A stretch of 64,000 bases of DNA from Datisca glomerata. Its lineage: Eukaryota > Streptophyta > Magnoliopsida > Cucurbitales > Datiscaceae. The notes under the pieces are model-generated. The model was not told the DNA's origin. It saw only the letters and a program-made list of their open reading frames with translations, and did not search any database. The stretch's first letter is position 1, and the number at the start of each line of letters is the position of its first letter. The position numbers and the translations under genes were made by a program. The stretch lies in the NCBI GenBank assembly GCA_003255025.1, contig QANY01011382.1, positions 682,001-746,000 on the forward strand. The letters run 5' to 3'. Below, piece after piece: positions 12,401 through 25,102 of the stretch.

Positions 12401-15400
12401 ATGTCAAAAGAATCATCTGCTTCGCGATTAGTAGCTCGAAACGTTTCTAAGAATGGCCAACCAGAAGCAAACGAGAATCAATTTGAAACCTCGCTCAATG
12501 CATTGCACTTTCCACCTCCTAGAACACCTTTAAACGCCATAGCAGATCCAGCTCAATACCGAGAGGAGTTCCATGAATATTTTTTTTATGCCATCGACAA
12601 GGCTGAATCTGCTCGAGTTGGTCGGCCATCGGATAGGAGATTTGAAGTTTCGGATAAAATTGGAAATGCATGTGCCAGTATCGGAAGTCCTAGGAGCTCA
12701 GGTCATGGTTGGAAGTCGCACTCGGAGCCGAACTCCGCGCAGAGCACTCCGGCAAGGAGTTACTCAAGACCTTCGCTTACTGGAGCTATCTTAGCTTGTC
12801 ATGGAAGCAGGGCTTCTCAGTATGCTGGTGGGAAAGGAGGGAGTTACTCCAGAGCTTCTAGAGGGATTTCAAACCCCAAATCCGAATATCTTGTCGAAGT
12901 AATGCATTTCGAGCTTGAAGAAGATCCGTCATTCTGGACAGATCACAGTGTGCAGGTTTACATACTTGTTATTGCTCGATATTTGTTCATCCCATTAGCG
13001 CCGTGGTTATGATGCACGGTTTTTTTTTTATTCAGGTACTGATACGTATCCGACCGTTAAGTAATATGGAAAGGGTTTCGCAAGGTTATGGTCGATGTTT
13101 GAGGCAGGAAAGTGCGCAGACTGTAGCTTGGCTTGGTCATCCAGAAACCAGATTTACCTTTGATCACGTAGCGTGTGAAACAATATCACAGGTCCTATAT
13201 TCATCAACATTACTAGAACAGAATTCTATAAATGGTTCTAACATGTATATGTTTACTTAACACATACTAAGCAGGAGCCGCGATGAGTGACTCAGAAAAT
13301 CGCTGGAGTGGATTGGAAGAGAGTTTGAATCTTAGTTGCATGTCACTTTGGTTGCTTAGACATGGAGAACCCCTTAAGGGACCAAAATTAAGTTAACTGT
13401 TTCGCATGCTTCTTTCCCAATAATAGTACCAGAGTTTTGTTTTACTGAATATTTTCTATTATGCTTCTTACATCTAAAATAGTATAATTAAAGGATGGTC
13501 ATATGAATGCTCATCTGCTTTTGTATGAATTTGATGCAGCAATGTCTCTTCAAGGTTGCTGGACTTCCAATGGTGGAGAATTGTATGTCCGGTTATAATA
13601 GCTGTATGTTCGCATATGGTCAGGTAAATTATATAGAAATATTGATGTTGACTGTATGTAATTAGTCTTTTGGAAGGGAGATCGAGATTTCAAGATGTCT
13701 TCCTACAGACAGGTAGTGGCAAAACATACACCATGATGGGTGAGATACTTGAAGGGGAAGGAAAGCTATATGAAGATTGTGGGCTGACTCCACGCATTTT
13801 TGAATATCTATTCACACGTATCAGAGCGGTCTGGCATTTTAAATTTCCCAGATTTTCTACGATAGGATCATTTCTCACTTGATTTAGACATCTGATTTAT
13901 ATTTTATTGATTTGATTCTTCAATTGGTGCAGGAGGAAGACAGCAGAAGGGATGAAAAGTTAAAGTACAGCTGCAAATGTTCCTTTCTAGAGATATACAA
14001 CGAGCAGATTACAGATCTTCTGGAGCCCTCATTTACTAATTTGCAAGTAATGTTGATGTATATGCAAATTCTCATATTCAGGGATCCTCTTCTCAATTTG
14101 ATACGGAAAAATAATAGTATATTGCTGTTTTAGCTCAGAGAGGACTTGAAGAAAGGTGTATATGTCGAGAACCTTACAGAATATGTTGTCACGACTGTAA
14201 ATGATGTTGTCAAGCTTCTGCTACAGGTGATACTTTCTCCAGAATTTGTGTTTTAAAACAGACACTGAGATACATACACGAGTAGTTTTTCTTCTCTACA
14301 GGGTGCTGCAAACAGGAAAAATTCTGCTACTCGTATGAACAGTGAGAGTAGCAGATCCCACAGTGTTTTCACTTGCATCATTGAAAGTTGTTGGGAGAAA
14401 GATTCCATGTCCCATTTCAGATTTGCAAGGTTAAACTTGGTTGATTTAGCAGGCTCTGAAAGGTAGAACTTGCACGTATATTCAACATATGACATATGAC
14501 TGTTCATTTTGGTAGTGTTTTCTTACTGGACTAACTTTCTTGTCAATTCAGGCAGAAAAGTTCTGGTGCAGAGGGAGATCGTTTGAAAGAAGCTGCGAAT
14601 ATAAACAAATCTTTATCAACTCTTGGGTAATCAGAATCAGATTGGAGATCTTCTTTTCAGTTTGTATATATAATTCAACTTCCTGCATATGTTCCAATTC
14701 GTGCTCTTCATACTTATTCTCGGAAAGTCTGATTTATCAGCCTTATTTAGCTGATTGCAAGTTCGCATTGGAAACTCTTCATTTGTGATCAAGAAGTTTG
14801 CCTAAGTTAACATTGTTTTAAGTATTTGATATAGGAAATTACGCTCCTTATCTTTTTTTATATCAAAATTTCTGTTTTCTAATGAAAAAAATTAGGAAAT
14901 TATACCCAATCAGTTTATCCGTGTGCTTTGTTGGTTTATGTTTTAGCTTGGTAATTATGTCTTTGGTGGATTTGGCCCATGGGAAACATAGACATATTCC
15001 ATACAGAGATTCAAGGCTTACATTCCTACTTCAGGTTAGATACCAAAGCTATGATCTGGAGATTGTTCAATCTATCTAGATATTTCTCATAGTTAAGAGA
15101 TGAACTGTCTATGACATTGGATCCAGGACTCTCTTGGTGGAAATTCAAAGACCACAATTATTGCCAACGTCAGCCCCTCTATTTGGTATGTGGAATTCTT
15201 TGTCTAAGTTAATGTTTCTTTTTTCTTTTTCAAACTTATAATATGGATCTTACTTCCTCTGCAGCTCTGCAAATGAGACTCTAAGCACTCTGAAGTTTGC
15301 ACAGCGTGCCAAGCTGATTCAAAACAATGTACTTACAATATAACATGGATTTCTTCTCAATGAAGACTACAACCTCGTTAAGGGTCTCCTTTTCTATTTT

Positions 15401-18400
15401 CAGGCTAAAGTTAATGAAGATGCCTCAGGAGAAATAACTGCACTACAGCAGCAAATCCAACAGTTAAAGGTATGGATTACTCTTTTAGGTTTGTGGGGGT
15501 CAAATTTAATTTTTGGCACGTACCGGCTAATAGAACTGATGAATATGGAACACGAACAGGGTCAATTGTCCATTTTAATGAAGCATAATAATCTTTCAAA
15601 GACTTTCTCAAGTTCTGTCCCAGCTTTTAAAGAGACAATAAGTTGCTTGTCTGAAGAATATGGATCATTAGGAATAACGAAGGCAAATGATAATAATAAG
15701 GTACTAATTATCCAGCACATAAAGAATGTTATATCCACATCTTGTGTTATCTTCCATTCTAGGATTTTCTTTAAGTAGCTAATGATTATTATTCTTAATA
15801 TCAAAGAACCAGATGAATGCACGGAAGACACCTCAATTGGTGCATTGAGAAGGGAAAAAGGCAGAGATTGAAGTCAGAAAGCTAGAGGTTGGAAATAGTT
15901 ATATGAACACTTGGTCTGTCCATATTAAGAGCGAGAAGCGGGCTAAAATCATATTTTAGGGAAAAATATTTGGGCTAGTGGCCCTTCTACTATTTTCAAT
16001 TATTTTCCTCCAGTTATATAGGATCTCTTCACTTATGCTCCCGTTGCTATAAAAATATACTCCGCTGCCAACTTTCATTTTCCTCCTCATGCTAGTTGAA
16101 GTTTCATTTTTTGGAAATCTAACGAAAAAAGTCCAAGGGTTGTCTCCCTATAGGTATTAATGACAGTTTTGTAAGTTTATTATTAGACCTTCTCCCTAGA
16201 TGTCAAGTCTTGGATGTTAGAGTATTCATGTTTGTTCTCATTCCTTCACTCCCTCGGTTAGTCCTTTTCCTATGACATGGTCTGTAAGATATTGGTCCTA
16301 AACATATTCAGTTCTTTGGTTAGCCAATTGTTTTCCACAGAATCAAAATATTATATTTCATGTAAAGTGATTTACAGAATGTTGTGTAGAGGACAAAAGA
16401 ATCCTCAAAGAAGAATAGAAAGGATCATTTTACACTTGAAAAAGCCCAGCCCAATAACTTCTTATAAACTTAGCTGTTACGGAGAGGCAACTAAAGCCTC
16501 ATAACCAATACAGTAGGGGCAAATTCCAGGCGACGTGAGACAACTTTCCAACATTTACATCTCTCTATGCTAGAAAGGCAAAAAGATGAGATTTCGTCCG
16601 GACCTCACGTTTCTCATTCGTCCCTCGATGCTCTTATGTCTAGCGTGGTTGCCAAAGACATTGGCCATCTTTCCTTCATTGCTTGTAATGAGAGTGCGAT
16701 AGGCAAATGTTCCTGAGAAGCTTTCAGCTTGGTTGGATTATTCCCCCTGACCATATTTTCTTAGATTAAATTTGGAGTCGGACTATGTGTCTATTAAAAG
16801 AAATAAAACATTAGTAGAAATACGAACTTCTGCCTTTGATAAAAATTAACAGAGAGAATGTTTGATATATCTGGTAACGAGTCACAAGCAATCAGTTTCC
16901 AAGTGTGCAATGTTCCAACAATTTCTGTATGATAGCAGTCGTGATATTTTCTGAATTACAGAACTAAATCACAATTGACATGGTTGTAGAATCTCCCGCA
17001 GGCTTTCCACCATGAGGAAGAAATTCAGAGTACTAGAATGATTTTAAAACTTCGTGACGAGAAAATTAAAAAACTTGAGCTGTTGTTGGAGGGCACATTG
17101 TCCGCTGACAAGTATCTCATGGAGGAAAATAAAGCTTTGCTGAAAGAGATTCAGTTGCTGCAGTCAAGGATTGACAGAAATCCAGAACTGACCATAGTTA
17201 CTTCGGAGAATGTGAAGCTGCTTGAGCAACATCAACTGTAAATGTCATTTATGTTCAACTACTGCTTTTGAAAAAATTTAACTACTGCTTTGCTAAAATG
17301 CTATTTTTCCCTTTCTTGAGCCAATAACACATTTTATATAATTATTGTGCTAGGTTCCAAAATTTTCATGAACGAGGAGAACGTGAAGCACTTCTGGGTG
17401 AAGTTAAAGAATTACATAATCAGGTTCCTGAAAGATATGCTTAATCTCCTCTTAGGGGGTCTTTTATTCTTAATTATGACTTGAACTGCTTCATCGAGCC
17501 TGTGGCATCACTCTGAGTCATTTGCCATTTGCAGCTTCGGGAAGCACAGAATGGAAGTTATAGATACCCTGGAAGAAATGAATATCAGGTTGGACTGCAT
17601 TTATTGGTTATTGTAGTATTTTTTGTGTGATTAATCCGTGCACTCTTGGAACATGCAGTCAATAAAGTACAGTGAAGATGTTGACAACACGGGCTTACAG
17701 ATCAAGTTGAAAAAGGCGACCAAGGAACTTGAGGAGGTTAGAATACGTAATGCCCAATATGAAGAGGATCAGGCCTTAGACTTATCTCAACCGCAACGAA
17801 TTGAAATAGTGCGCCAACAGGTTGAGATAGAGACAACTAGAACAATTCTTCATTTACAGGAAGAGATCGGAGAGCTTCAGCTTGAACTTCATCAGAGGTT
17901 ATTCGGCATAACCCAGGAGAACACAAGACTGAAACACGCCTTATCTGCTAAAGAGGAGGAAGTAAGGGCATTATGTGATGAATGGGAAACAGCAACATTA
18001 GAGTTAACCTGCTTCCTTGCAGATGGTTCAAGATCTATTAGAGATGCATATGGACAGATAGAAGGGATTGCTCGTTCATTTCCCAAAGCTAATATTTTAC
18101 TTAATGAACATGTAGAGAAGGCTGCCCGAGTTTCTTTAGAGAAAGAAGAAAAGATTCTTTTACTTCAGAAAAGCTTGGAAGATGCACAAAAAATGTTAGT
18201 GGAAATGAATCTGAAGTTGGATTCTTTGAAAGGAGCAACAATGGCTCTAAATGAGGTACATGAAGTAAGTAATTTTGAAAGCACTGAAGATGCATACAGG
18301 TTAAGCACATTGGTGAATGAGGAGAATATAGTACAGATACTGGGAAGCAAGCTCAAATTCATGGAGAATGAGCTTGCTGAAGCAGAAAAGCGTGCTGATG

Positions 18401-21400
18401 CTGCATTCCTTGTAGTAAAGTGGTTATCCGATCGTCCTAATGTTCCTCACTTTAATAGCGTCAAGAGAGATATTTCTATCCCAAACCTGGATGTTTTATC
18501 CAATATCTGCTGCCACAATGTCTCTGATATGAAGGTCAATGCAAATTCTCAAGCGCTGGAAGAAGCTAATGCAAAATTTGATTTGATAAGCTTCGGAGTC
18601 CTGGAGTTAGGGAGTGTTATCGATTCCTATTATGCTGATACGGAAAAGCATGTTTTGACATTTCATACTACCATCCATGACCTGTCTTCTGAATACAAAG
18701 AGTTAGTTCATGACTTGGTGAGGGAGATTCAGGTTATGAGGACGAAAGTTAAGGCAATAAATGAGAACCCTAAAAGTTCTCAAGCTTGTGCAGATCAGCT
18801 GCTGTTAACAGATAACTTGAGCAAGCTTGAACAGAATAACATCTTACATCAGATTAGAGAAGAACTTTTCAAAATAAATGACGGACTAAATGGTTTAAAA
18901 TATCGCATAGCCAGCAATGAGGGAATGGAAGGAGACCACTTTCTAGAAGAAAATTTAGTGGAAGCAGATGTTTGGAGTTCTGATTGTTCTTCGAGCTCCA
19001 GTTTTTCAACAGAAAGTGTTGCCCCTAGAAGAAGACAAACTGAGTACTCATATTCTCCCTGCAAGAACTCAAAAGATGGATCAGTTTCTGATTCTGAGGA
19101 CCTTGGATTGAGGAAGTCCAAGAAGCTCTTAGACTCTCTTATTCGTTATAAAGAAGCTTCTTGTTTGAGAAAGGAATTAGATAAGACATTTGATTCTTTC
19201 TGTGAACTATATAATCAACTAGCTGCACTTCTTAATGGACACGAGATCATAGATGCCTCATTGTCAGAAGGTACAAATTTTCTCGAACTACTTTTTCATG
19301 AATAATTCTTAGGAACAACAATTGGGGATGGATATAATAGATTTGCAATGGATTGCAGAATTGGGTCAGACTAAATCATCACTAGAGTTGACAATGGAGA
19401 AAGCTGAAGCAAGTGGTGATAACAGTAAGGTACAGATAAAATTTGAAGACATGTTTTTGTAATATCCAGCACATTATTATGTTAAATGCTGAAGTCGATA
19501 TAGTATATTAGACAATATTCTTGCTTTCATGGTTGGACAATCTTTAATCATAAGACTGAGGTTCAATTATACTGAGGTTCAATTTTGTAATATTCTGTGG
19601 TGTGCAGGTAGTTCCAGATGAGAAAATTTGGCATGACACTGATTTCTTAACTAGGTTTAAGGAATCTCATGCAACAATCAAAGAGGCTGATGAGATGTTA
19701 AATGCTTTGCTGAATGCATATGAAAATGCAAAACAGATGAATGGTATGTGGAAGCAAGCCGGTGAGCAGTTGTTGCTAGAAAGAGCAAGTTTGCTCAAGG
19801 AAGTGGAGCAACTTAGGTTTTCAATGCATCAGAAAGAGAGGGAGAATGAATTACAGAGGAACAGATTTCAGCTTAATTTGGAAGAGATGTCCAATGCAGT
19901 GTCTTTGCTTGAAGGGTGTTTTTCACAAATGCAAAAAGAGGTAGAAGAGAGGTTTAGTACTATATTCTCTGACGTCTACAGTATGGGAAACAAGATGCTA
20001 AAATTTCTTAGCAACTTCAGATCACCACTGGAAGATATCTGCTCCGAGATAATAGGGAAAGAATTTGCATTTTTTGTTCTCAACCAGTGCTATGCAGGGG
20101 AATCTATCCGCATATTCCCGCGCTTTAACCCAGAATTGGACTCTCATCTGCTTAAAGAGCAAGAATCTAGAAAAGCAGTTAATGATTTGCAGTCTATTTT
20201 CTTAGCAAGTAAGGATGTAAAGAAGCACAAAGAGGAAGGAATTGGAGGTGATCTGAAGACAAATTTTGAAGAAGACTGTTTGTCTCATGATGATACAATG
20301 TATGAGAATCTAGAGCTTAAAAAAGAACTGCAACGAAAAGAAGATTTGTTAGAGGGTTTGCTTTTTGATTTTAGATTGTTGCAAGAATCAGCCTCAGAAA
20401 GGAAGGACATAAAGGACAAAACTGAAAAGCTAATTTTTTCTTTAAGTCATGTTTGTCAAGAGTTGGAGATTAAAACAAGTCAGCTCGACAACATGCTAGT
20501 TGAGCAAAGAAAACTCAAAGCACTTTTAGTCGATGCTGAAAAGAGTTTGCTCTTAACCAATTCGGATCTTGAGGAGGCAAAAGCGATGATAGATTCTTTC
20601 GTGGAAGAAAATGAAGAGTTAAGAATGCTTTTGAAAGATCATCATATCAGGAAACGTGAAGCTGCAAGACAACTGGAAGAACAGAAGGAGATTGTCAAAG
20701 GTTTGGAAAATGAAATTCTTCATTTGACTTCCTTAGAGGAAAACAAGATGGTCCTGTCAGTCGAAGACATTGAGAATGATTTGAGAAGCGTCAGCTGCGA
20801 GAGAGACCAACTATATGAAGAAATTCACTTTTTGAGTGATAAACTTAAGTTAGCACATGCCTTGGTTGATGAAAAGGAAGCCGTCTCTTTCGAAGCTCGC
20901 CAGGTTGTAACTTGGGATCTTTTTTGTTCATATTCACGTAAAACTTGTGTTGTACTGGTCTTATAGAATATTGAAGCTTTGATTCTAATTCCAGGAGTCG
21001 AAGGCCAGTAAACTATATGCTGAACAAAAGGAAGAGGAGGTTAAAATTTTAGAACGCTCTGTTGAGGAGCTTGAGTGCACCATAAATGTGTTAGAAAGAA
21101 AGGTAACCTCTCTGGGAAAGTTTTCATATATATTTTTTTAATTTTATTCTGAGATTGCATTATACATTATCTTTTGCTTCGAAAAAAGAGAAAAAAATTG
21201 TTCTCAAAGACGTGCTTTAGGTTCAACTGTTAACATGTCTAATATGATGACATGAAATGCTTTATTTTCAGGTTTATGAAATGAATGAAGAGGTGGAACG
21301 AAATCACACAATAAGAGATTCACTTGAGTTGGAACTTCAAGCTTTAAGAGAAAGACTGTTGGCTGTCGAGCAATTCACTGAAGCTGGGGATTCTCAAATT

Positions 21401-24018
21401 CCAAATAGTTATGGGCAAACATCTAGGTTCAGGTAAGCATGCTTGCTTCTTTATTGGAACTTATTTTTTACTGCCTTTTGTTTTCTCAAGAAGAATCATT
21501 TATGGTACAGGAATCTGCAGAGTGAAGCATTGGAACTTTTTGAGGCAAATACTCAGATAAAACTTCTTGAAAAGGAAAGAGCAGAACAAGATGAAGAGGT
21601 CTTTCCCTGTATCCTACTGATGCTTTCTTTATGTTAACTTTTGGAAAATTAATCTCTCTTTCGTATCTGTGGTATGTTGTTTGAACTTCTTCTACCTGAT
21701 ACTAAATAATTTTCACACTCCAAATATTTGCAGATCAAGCAATGCAGAAATTACATTTCTGAACTTGTCGTGCTCGCTGAAGCCCAAACATCTCAGTACC
21801 AACAGAAGGTATTACACAGAAAAGAAGTCACAGTGGTTTATCAGCTTGTGTGTTAATGTCAATACTGCAAGTGCGCAACATGAAAAATTAATTTGGGGTT
21901 GGATGAAATTGGATAAAGATTATCAGTTTAATGACAAACGACTAATATGCATGGACTTTAAAAGCCTACTACTAAAAGATATGTCAAGAATGAACTTCAT
22001 TCATTAAATAACAATGACTTGCTTTACATTTATGGTTTGTTAATGACTTTTCGAGGCCATTCACAAGTAACCAGTCTGGGTTCAATGCAGTGGGTTGGTT
22101 AATGTTTTATTGTGGTATTGGGTTAGAATTTAGATGCGGCTTCAATATTTATTTTGTATTTGACACATGGATATATCACATATATTCCACACATATTCTT
22201 TGAGCAGTTCATGAATCTGGAGGCCATGGTTCGCGAAGTAAAAACAGATTTACCAAATCCAGCATTGTCAGAATCAACAACTGATAAAGCTGAGAACAAT
22301 TCAGTGAGAACAAGGGGTTCTGGTTCACCATTCAGATGCATTGCAGGTTTGAGGCATCAAATGAATTTGGAGAAGGAGCATGAACTGTCAATTGCCAGGC
22401 TTCGTATAGAGGAGCTTGAGGGATTAGTGGCTAGTCGACAGAAAGAGGTAACACGATGCTCGTAACTGGTATTACTTTCATCATGATTAATTTCTCTATT
22501 ACTACCTCCAAATGGTTAATCCCTACAAGTTCTTAGTCATTAATAAACTCTCCGTCTCTCTTCCTCTCTCGTTGGCACTCAACATGAGAAAAATGCTTGA
22601 AGCTCTAATAAACCGAAGATAGTATTAACAAGGTAACATTTTGTGCTGCATCAGGCATGTATTCTGAACACTAGGCTAGCTGCAGCAGAAAGCATGACAC
22701 ATGATGTCATTCGGGACTTGCTTGGTGTCAAATTGGACATGACTAAGTATGCGGTAAGTTTCAGACCATTTTTCTTTATTTGATAATACATGAATTATAT
22801 TCATGCATAATTTTTTGAATTGTGAGAAATGGGATAATAAATCCTCAAAAGAAAGAACCAAGTTTCAGATCATTTTGAAGAAATCTTTCGTGGCTGCCTT
22901 ATTTTGTGTTAATCTTTCCTTTTGTAATGTTCCAGAATTTGATAGAACACTACCAGGTCCAGAAAATAGTGGAGGAATCCCACCTACAAACAGAAGACTT
23001 CCGGGCAAAGGTTACTCATAGTACCGTTCTTTCATTGTTGTTTAGTTTTAATGCGGTAATAATTAAATTAAGCTGCTATAATAATTAAATTAGGAACAAG
23101 AGCTTCTCAGCTTAAGGACACAGATTAATGATCTAGTGGCCGAAAGAGACAGGTGAGACCCTTTTTCTAGAATCCAATTGAATCTAAGATATGATCAATC
23201 AGTTTACGTTATGGAAGAACACACGTTTCCATCATGATGTAAAATTATTTGAGTCCCATCTATCTACAGTTTTCCCATCTGTCTTCGTATTGTCCAAGTT
23301 CTCTATTTTTCTTGAGATTGTTATCTTTTCTTTAAAGGCCAAGTTCTTCCCACAACGAGTCGTCTAATCTCGAGTTGTTTGTGTACTTTTAAGTCTGCAT
23401 TGCCAGACTAGATGGAATAATCATGAGTTTTGAAATGCTTTTGTTTATATATCTCATTTACATAGTTGCGAATCAATACTGATTAAGAAGGAAGGGGAAG
23501 TACTTGCCTTCCAAATGACTCTCGAGAAACTCCGTGAGCGGGATCAGTTGCTCTCTGCACAGAATGAGATGCTGAAGGTATTGTACCTATATAAACTGTT
23601 TCTATTAGGACCTAACTATTTACTGTGTTTCACTCCCTAAATTCTCTTAATCCTTCTTTGTGCAGATGGACAACACCAATCTTAAAAAGAGGATTGCGGA
23701 GTTGGATGAGATGGGGAAGACACATCTCGGAATGCCAAGTAACCCACGGCAAATTCATCAGATAATGAAGAGCAAGGCATGTTATTCAGTTTCTATAATA
23801 TAACCATTATAATATCACATCGCTTATGAATCGGATTACTAATATTTTGATAACAGGAGAATGAATATACAAGAAGAACGGAGGATGGTGATTTGATGAG
23901 AAGGTTGGCACAATCGAGGAAAATTCTCTCTCAAGTGAACGATGAAATTGCTCAATATCATGAATGTAGTGTCAGTCATCCGAAGTACAGAAATGGACAT
24001 AACAATACCGGAACATAG
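12401..24018 (+). CDS. KIN12E: kinesin-like protein KIN-12E (phragmoplast kinesin), spliced
   Basis: Plant KIN-12 motors act at the preprophase band and phragmoplast in cell-plate positioning. Exons by splice sites: 12401–12955, 13036–13191, 13540–13623, 13709–13828, 13933–14046, 14134–14226, 14302–14462, 14552–14626, 14947–15034, 15127–15185, 15265–15328, 15404–15469, 15560–15700, (15779–15887), 17002–17237, 17354–17423, 17535–17588, 17659–19270, 19313–19429, 19608–20903, 20995–21102, 21272–21432, 21511–21598, 21734–21808, 22208–22447, 22655–22753, 22936–23010, 23094–23152, 23466–23577, 23666–23776, 23857–24018. The motor (residues ~186–523) has P-loop GQTGSGKT (264–271), switch [10 protein letters not shown] (387–395) and switch II DLAGSE (422–427). 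A long coiled coil follows, ~2,150–2,190 residues in all. '[12 protein letters not shown]', '[19 protein letters not shown]' and the KVNEDASGE neck point to KIN-12E. The start at 12401 gives MSKESS. The frame fails at exon 14 and at the 19270/19313 join, so this copy may be damaged or misassembled. Confidence 0.85.
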
Positions 24019-25102
24019 GTAAGTGATTTTGGTCCTTATGTGGCATGACCCTAGTATCATACTGGGTTTTTTTAGTACTTCTAACACATTTGAAGTACAC
24101 CGCTACACTACACAATTTGATGTACTTCGAACACATTTATTTAAGGTACCTGAGAATTTTTCCAATTAGTTTCTACCATCTTTAAATCATACCTGCATTT
24201 AATCAAGGGGTTGGTCAATTTTGTAACAGAAAACAGGGATCTGAAGTACCAGCTTCTATTGTGCATACTTCTTTTACAGCTACACCTTGGGGAAAGGGTA
24301 TATCATTGAAGAACGAAGTCCAACACATAATGCATTATGGTAACCAGAAGTTCACAGAAGCTCCGAGAAAATGAGTGCCAGAAGATTTTCAATTTGTTTC
24401 CACGCAGATTACCACGACTACCACCGTATTACTAATATTATCACCATTCAAACTCTCTTCAACTAGATTCTTTTCTTTTAAAACCTTTTTAAAGGGGCGA
24501 GGACGTGAATGTGTAAATTTATTCTGTAATCGTTTTGATGTTTTTTGCTGTTTAAATGCTTCAAATTAGAAAGCTAGTTCGATCAGTTTAATTTTCTGAA
24601 CTTGCCACCCGATGCATCATAACCTCCACTTCACTAACGTATATGAATTGTAAATTTCAAGTACTAGAAAACAATTTCTTTTCTTTTTCAAAGCAAACAA
24701 ACGGATATAATGAGCCGAATTTGAATATAACATTAACAATTTCTTTTCTTTTTCATCTGCCACCGATACAGTTTTGAGGTTCTTGAAACATAGACTTTTC
24801 AGTTAACAAATAATTTGACAGTTGGCACGTTTTCCAATTATTAAACATGATTTTGTACAAGGATCTTCAAAAAAATGTACAATCTAATATACCCCTTCCC
24901 CTCCCAAGCCCAATAACAAATAAGTAACCGTCTTCCAAAATTCTCTTTCCTCTATGTTTTGCTGAATACATGTTAGACACCCTACCAAGAAAAGATTAGT
25001 TTAAGCACTAGTGACACACATACCCAGGTTTTTCCAGACAATATTCAACACTTGATAATTGATATACCGTGTCAGGTATTCAAATCTCCCTCAGTTTCTT
25101 TG
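24019..25102. other. convergent 3' ends of KIN-12E and CAMTA
   Basis: The two stop codons face each other 1,084 bp apart. The kinesin stop TAG (24016–24018) is followed immediately by GTAAGT, a strong splice donor. A possible partner acceptor, 'cttttacag', lies near 24280, so the 3' leader may be spliced. No other gene is visible here. Confidence 0.5.

Noticed and set aside
15888..17001. Open frame at 16277–16504 and other coding-looking text in the long KIN-12E intron
   Set aside because: No link in frame to the neighbouring exons and no recognised domain; treated as intron, possibly with old insertions.
17892..19121. Minus-strand frames opposite the long KIN-12E exon
   Set aside because: Shadows of a clear coiled-coil coding exon on the + strand.
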